Assembly (NCBI GenBank): GCA_031278835.1
Contig: JAITJP010000213.1
Location: 1 to 8,742, forward strand
Source: Deltaproteobacteria bacterium
Lineage (GTDB): Bacteria; Desulfobacterota; Desulfarculia; Adiutricales; Adiutricaceae
DNA length: 8,742 bases
Direction of reading: 5' to 3'
Numbering within the stretch: the stretch's first letter is position 1; each line of letters opens with the position of its first letter. The notes beneath the pieces are model-generated. The model saw only the letters and a list, made by a program, of their open reading frames with translations. It was not told the DNA's origin and did no database searches. The position numbers were made by a program, and so were the translations under genes. Positions 5,385 through 8,742 of the stretch are shown one piece after another.

Positions 5385-6863
5385 TTAGAACATTTTTCTG
5401 CGCTCGGATGAGGAACCCAGGCCCAAAAGTTCGCGGTATTTAGCCACCGTGCGTCTGGCGATGTTTATGTTTGAGCCTTGGAGGATTTCAACAATCCTTT
5501 GGTCGCTTAAGGGTTTGGTGGAGTCCTCACCGCTTATGATCTGTTTGATACGGTTTTTTACGCTTTCCGAAGAAAGCGAGTCCCCTTGAAAGCGACTAAT
5601 GGAATTATCAAAAAAGTATTTCAGTTCAAAGACGCCCCGGGGAGTGCCCACGTATTTGTTGGTGGTGACCCGGCTGATGGTCGATTCATGGCAGCCCAGC
5701 TCTTCGGCCACGTCCCTTAGGACCAGGGGCTTAAGATAGTCCACGCCTTTGTCCAAAAAGTCTTGTTGGAACCTAAAGATCGACTCGGTGACCCGGTAGA
5801 TGGTCCTTTGCCTTTGGTTAATCCCGCGGATTAGGTTCTGGGCGCCTTTTAACTTTTCCTTTAAGTATTTACGCGTTTCATCGGAAGCCGTGTTGTCGGT
5901 AAGCATCCGGCGGTAAGCCTTATTAAACTTTAGGCGGGGCAAACCATCCTCGTTAAGGGTGATGACGTACTCGTCACCGACTTTGGAAATGAAAACGTCC
6001 GGGGTAACGTAGATGGGATCGTTTAGCGAGTAAGCCCGGGCCGGTCTGGGGTCCAGGGCGCGCAGGGCCTCGATGGCTTGGGTGGCTTGTTCTTTTTCGC
6101 AGCGCAAGGCCTTGCAAAGACCCACCAGATCCTTTTTTTCCAAAAGCTTCAAATGATTCCGGCAGATCTCGGCGGCCAGTGAGTTTTGTTGATCCAAACG
6201 GGTCAGTTGCAAAAGCAAACACTCGGCCAGATTTCTGGCCCCCACCCCGGCCGGATCGAGTTCCTGGATCCTCGATAAGGTGGCTTCAATGTCGGCCTCG
6301 GAGCAGGCGCATATTTTGGCCAGTTCTTCTATGGAAGCCACCAGATAGCCGTCGTCGTCAAGATTGCCGATGATTTCTTGGCCGCGCTTGTAGTCATCGG
6401 GCGAAACGGCCGTAAAACCCCACTGCCAAGTCAAATGATCGGAAAGAGAAGTTTTGGAAGCGGTGAAAGTGTCGAAACTGGCTTGTTCCTCCGGGGTCTC
6501 ATGGCTGCCGGTGCCCAAAGTGGTCGAAGGGGAGCTGGAATATTCGCCAAAATAGTTTTCCCAATCAAACTCTTCGACGATCTTTTCCTCGGACTCGCCC
6601 GAGGCCTCGGCGAACTGGTTGGTTTCCGTGGAGGCGTCTGGGGTTTGATCATAGCCGGGATCGGACAGGGCCGTCTCGGCCTGGGCTTCGGCGCTGTCTC
6701 CTGGTGGGGTCAAATCCAGCAGGGGATTTTCCATCATTTCTTGATAAATTTCTTCGGTCAGCTCCATTTGATTTAACTGCAATAGCTTTATGGCGTACTG
6801 CAGTTGTGGAGTCATGACCATAACCTGGGATTGTTTCTGAGTTATGTTCAGTTCCATCGCCAT
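5385..6863 (-). CDS. rpoN: RNA polymerase sigma-54 factor
   Basis: This 492-residue protein has the full sigma-54 plan. Region I (about 5-50) has the Gln/Leu-rich helix TPQLQYAIKLLQL (18-30) and ENPLLD, which contact core polymerase and the activating ATPases. An acidic, low-complexity Region II linker spans about 51-135. The core-binding part includes ELDPAGVGARNLAECLL (201-217). The helix-turn-helix lies about 382-418 (VAEELGCHESTISRVT), and the RpoN box ARRTVAKYRE (469-478) reads the -24 element. Sigma-54 directs transcription of genes switched on by enhancer-binding activators, such as nitrogen, motility and stress genes. The ATG at 6863 is preferred over that at 6857 because GGAG lies ten bases before it. 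It follows lptB by 67 bases on the same strand and is the last recognised gene of the lptA-lptB-rpoN unit. Length is normal. Confidence 0.97.
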   Translation of the reverse strand: MAMELNITQKQSQVMVMTPQLQYAIKLLQLNQMELTEEIYQEMMENPLLDLTPPGDSAEAQAETALSDPGYDQTPDASTETNQFAEASGESEEKIVEEFDWENYFGEYSSSPSTTLGTGSHETPEEQASFDTFTASKTSLSDHLTWQWGFTAVSPDDYKRGQEIIGNLDDDGYLVASIEELAKICACSEADIEATLSRIQELDPAGVGARNLAECLLLQLTRLDQQNSLAAEICRNHLKLLEKKDLVGLCKALRCEKEQATQAIEALRALDPRPARAYSLNDPIYVTPDVFISKVGDEYVITLNEDGLPRLKFNKAYRRMLTDNTASDETRKYLKEKLKGAQNLIRGINQRQRTIYRVTESIFRFQQDFLDKGVDYLKPLVLRDVAEELGCHESTISRVTTNKYVGTPRGVFELKYFFDNSISRFQGDSLSSESVKNRIKQIISGEDSTKPLSDQRIVEILQGSNINIARRTVAKYRELLGLGSSSERRKMF

Positions 6864-6930
6864 AATCGCACAACTCCAAAAATTTGGGGGAGCCTGGGGC
6901 TGATCTTTTTAGATCCCTGACTCCATGAAC

Positions 6931-7662
6931 TCAAAGAGAGAAGCTCTGACCCAAGTAAATGCGCCTAACGACCTCGTCGTCGGCCAATTCGCGAGGCAAG
7001 CCTTCTTTTAGGACTCGGCCCTCGCTGATGATGTAAGCCCGGTCGCAGACATGAAGGGTTTCCCGAACGTTGTGATCGGAAATCAATATGCCCATGCCCT
7101 TGGCCTTAAGCAGTCTGATTAATTGCTGGATGTCGCCCACGGCTATGGGATCGATTCCGGCGAAAGGTTCGTCAAAAAGCAAGAAGACCGGATCCATGGC
7201 CAGGGCCCTGGTAATCTCCAAACGGCGGCGCTCTCCGCCCGAAAGGGAGATGGCCTTGTTTTTAGCCAAATGGGTCAAGCCCAGTTCCCTAAGCAAAACC
7301 TCAAGGCGTTCTTGCCGGGCCTTACGATCCAGGTCCATGGTTTCCAGGATGGCCATGATATTGTCGGCCACGGAAAGGCGCCGAAATATCGACGGTTCCT
7401 GGGGCAGATAGGTTAGCCCCATCCTGGCCCGTTTATACATGGGCCATTCGGTCAGGTCATGATCGTCCAATAAAACCACTCCACTGTCAGGGGCGATCAA
7501 ACCCACCAAAATATAAAAAGTCGTGGTCTTTCCGGCCCCATTGGGACCCAATAAACCACAAATCTCACCCACGCCCAGGGAGATGTCCACCCCGTTTACG
7601 ACCGTTCTGGAGCCGTAGCCTTTGACCAAACCAGTGGCGGCCAGATGTTTTGGGGCCTTCAC
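6931..7662 (-). CDS. lptB: LPS export ABC transporter ATP-binding protein
   Basis: A 243-residue cytoplasmic ATPase that, as a dimer under LptF/LptG, drives lipopolysaccharide extraction from the inner membrane into the LptC-LptA bridge. Visible motifs: Walker A GPNGAGKT (39-46), Q-loop LPQE (86-89), signature LSGGERR (140-146), Walker B LLFDEP (161-166) and H-loop His197 in SDHN. DEPFAGIDPIAVGDIQ (164-179) and RIYLGQSF near the end are typical of LptB rather than other ABC ATPases such as LivF. The start is GTG at 7660-7662, overlapping the lptA stop in the four bases GTGA; there is no clear ribosome site, so translation is probably coupled to lptA. Length is normal for the family and all catalytic motifs are intact. 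LptF, LptG, LptC and LptD are not in the window. Confidence 0.97.
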   Translation of the reverse strand: MKAPKHLAATGLVKGYGSRTVVNGVDISLGVGEICGLLGPNGAGKTTTFYILVGLIAPDSGVVLLDDHDLTEWPMYKRARMGLTYLPQEPSIFRRLSVADNIMAILETMDLDRKARQERLEVLLRELGLTHLAKNKAISLSGGERRRLEITRALAMDPVFLLFDEPFAGIDPIAVGDIQQLIRLLKAKGMGILISDHNVRETLHVCDRAYIISEGRVLKEGLPRELADDEVVRRIYLGQSFSL

Positions 7663-8423
7663 TGGCCGGAACCGTCGTCATAAAAGGCCCTAACCCTTTG
7701 GTTTTGGCGACTTTCCACTTGGCTACGGTTCTGGTCTAGGTAGTAAATGACCTGATGGCCGGTAACCGAGTTGCCGGCCTCCCAGATCCGAGCGTCTCCG
7801 GTCAAAATCAAGCGCCGGGGTTCAGATTTGGCCAAATAAAGGGCTTTTTGGCCAACGGCCAGTCGATCGCGTTGCTGGATCTTAACCGCGCCCTCACATT
7901 CGATTCGGTAGATCTCCTGGCCGCTTTGCAAAGGTCCGGGGGTCTCGTTTGGCGCCCTGGCCTTAGAGTTTTGTTCGCTTCTAAGCGCGGGCGGAAGTGG
8001 AGGACTGGCCTTGGCCTGGTTTGGCCCCAAAGCTTCCGGCCCATCTTCCAAGGCCATGGGCTGGTTTGAGGCCATGGGGGCGCTAGCTATTACCCTTTGG
8101 GCCGAAGAAGCCTGGCCCGGGTTGGCCGAAGTCCCCACCGGGCCGCCATCAGCCGAGGCCTCCTCCGGTCCCCCGGCCGGGCCGCCTATGGGCTGGTAAT
8201 GAACCCTCATCTGATCGCAAGTGATAATCAGATCGTCTTGTCTGGTAATGACCCTACCCGTAAAGGTCACTATCCTGGTGTTGTCGTCCGAGGTCATTCG
8301 GTCCGCGGAAATGGAAATGGGACCGCTACTGTTACCCAAAGGAGTATCGACGGCCAATACCTCCACCGGACTTAACAGGTATAGTGTTAAAATTAGGATC
8401 ATGAATATGAAACGTTTAGTCAT
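7659..8423 (-). CDS. lptA: LptA/OstA-like periplasmic LPS transport protein with a large internal insertion
   Basis: A 254-residue exported protein. Residues 1-24 form a signal peptide (KR, a hydrophobic core, cleavage likely after VLA). The OstA-type beta fold is split: residues 36-76 (ISISADRMTSDDNTR, VTFTGRV, DLIITCDQMRVHY) give the first strands. About 171-238 (IYRIECEGAVKIQQRD, ALYLAK, LILTGDARIWEAGNSVTGHQVIYY) give the rest. Between them about 92 residues (77-168) are Ala/Pro/Gly/Ser-rich with no predicted fold; typical LptA has only a short loop there. The identity is supported by lptB next door, overlapping by four bases. An in-frame TAA shortly upstream rules out a longer protein. 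No clear ribosome site precedes the ATG at 8423, which is odd for the first gene of a unit. The insert is GC-rich. Confidence 0.88.
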   Translation of the reverse strand: MTKRFIFMILILTLYLLSPVEVLAVDTPLGNSSGPISISADRMTSDDNTRIVTFTGRVITRQDDLIITCDQMRVHYQPIGGPAGGPEEASADGGPVGTSANPGQASSAQRVIASAPMASNQPMALEDGPEALGPNQAKASPPLPPALRSEQNSKARAPNETPGPLQSGQEIYRIECEGAVKIQQRDRLAVGQKALYLAKSEPRRLILTGDARIWEAGNSVTGHQVIYYLDQNRSQVESRQNQRVRAFYDDGSGQ

Positions 8424-8557
8424 GTATAGTATTTTACAACCCGTTTCTTAATCAACATTACCTAAAAGTCAGATAATCGACAATTACCTGGTTGACCGAA
8501 AAAATCCTCGATCAATGGGTGGGGGACAAGAACGAGGGGATTTGGACCTAAATCAAG

Positions 8558-8634
8558 GGCCGTCCATGGTTTGGCGGCTAAAAGCTTGGCCAAAACTAAG
8601 TTAATTTGGCCGTCCACCGGTTAAGCGGCCAAAA
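8558..8634. repeat. Imperfect direct repeat, period 50
   Basis: Copies at 8558-8583 and 8608-8634 share GGCCGTCCA exactly, then GGTT, GCGGC and an A-run in the same order, with a one-base length difference. The second copy also forms a small stem TTTGGCCG/CGGCCAAA. Confidence 0.6.
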
Positions 8635-8645
8635 AAATTCATCAA

Positions 8646-8694
8646 AGTTCAATCAATAAGTCAATCCAATAGTCTATCCAATGGTCATTTAGTT
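8646..8694. repeat. Degenerate tandem array of 12-13-mers
   Basis: Units AGTTCAATCAATA, AGTCAATCCAAT (8659-8670), AGTCTATCCAAT (8671-8682) and a weaker GGTCATTTAGTT (8683-8694) follow one another without gaps. The two central units differ at one base. Confidence 0.6.
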
Positions 8695-8703
8695 GAAAAA
8701 TCA

Positions 8704-8734
8704 CCAGTAGTTAACTTTATTAGTAAACTACTGG
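8704..8734. repeat. Inverted repeat at the window edge
   Basis: Arms CCAGTAGTT (8704-8712) and AACTACTGG (8726-8734) are exact complements across 13 bases. On the minus strand the stem is followed by TGATTTTTC, so it could be the terminator of a minus-strand gene lying beyond the window, or a regulator site. Confidence 0.5.
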
Positions 8735-8742
8735 GTAATGAG

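Larger units (their letters stand above)
8424..8742. other. Non-coding region upstream of lptA
   Basis: No gene on either strand is supported. It should contain the lptA promoter, but I find no convincing -35/-10 pair; TTGATT with TACTAT at 18 bases would place the start of transcription near the ATG. A weak hairpin CCTCG/CGAGG (8506-8510, 8533-8537), followed on the minus strand by ATTTTTTC, may be a terminator of a gene further upstream. Other contents are the direct repeat, the 12-mer array and the edge inverted repeat listed separately. Confidence 0.6.

Noticed and set aside
5378..5400. Frameshift or truncation at the rpoN end
   Set aside because: The RpoN box is complete and the protein ends about 14 residues after it, as in normal family members.
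6902..6915. GATCT-TTTT-AGATC hairpin between lptB and rpoN
   Set aside because: The stem is only five pairs with no T-run after it on the minus strand; too weak to call a terminator or operator.
1..8742. High frequency of GGCC and TTGGCC as a possible uptake or methylation signal
   Set aside because: Most occurrences fall in frames where GCC (Ala) and GGC (Gly) codons are preferred; without a count against a codon-shuffled control this is not support for a signal.

Overview
The window looks like chromosomal housekeeping DNA from a Gram-negative bacterium, most plausibly a deltaproteobacterium (Desulfobacterota). This rests on LPS-transport genes directly followed by rpoN, a tRNA-Leu(UAG) placed just upstream of a trigger-factor gene, and GCC/GGC-rich codon use mixed with AT-rich patches. 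The taxonomic call is inference. I see no transposase, integrase, CRISPR array, toxin or defence gene.

Layout. (1) Positions 1-219, plus strand: the 3' end of a TerD-family stress gene. It converges on a minus-strand DUF805 membrane-protein gene (292-891), and the two share a bidirectional terminator at 234-280. (2) Positions 892-1435: a gene-poor stretch with a promoter candidate for the DUF805 gene, a 26-bp direct repeat, a long imperfect hairpin and the terminator of the next unit. (3) Minus-strand unit 4952 to 1436: tRNA-Leu(UAG), a trigger-factor-like chaperone with a long Ser/Glu/Pro-rich tail, coaD (CoA biosynthesis) and ilvE (branched-chain aminotransferase), ending at a strong terminator at 1350-1399. 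(4) Positions 4953-5384: an AT-rich spacer with two clear palindromes and no convincing gene. (5) Minus-strand unit 8423 to 5385: lptA, lptB (4-bp overlap) and rpoN. (6) Positions 8424-8742: non-coding, with short direct and inverted repeats. The lptC gene often found just before lptA is not there.

How the genes work together. LptA and LptB are the periplasmic bridge and the ATPase of the LPS export machine; RpoN is sigma-54, often encoded next to them. The other unit joins protein folding at the ribosome, CoA synthesis and branched-chain amino-acid metabolism, with no obvious shared pathway.

The window does not show an evident new multi-gene system. What stands out is that three proteins (trigger factor, LptA, DUF805 protein) each carry a long, low-complexity, GC-rich extension or insertion absent from typical family members. 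The trigger factor also appears to have lost the FKBP active-site motif.
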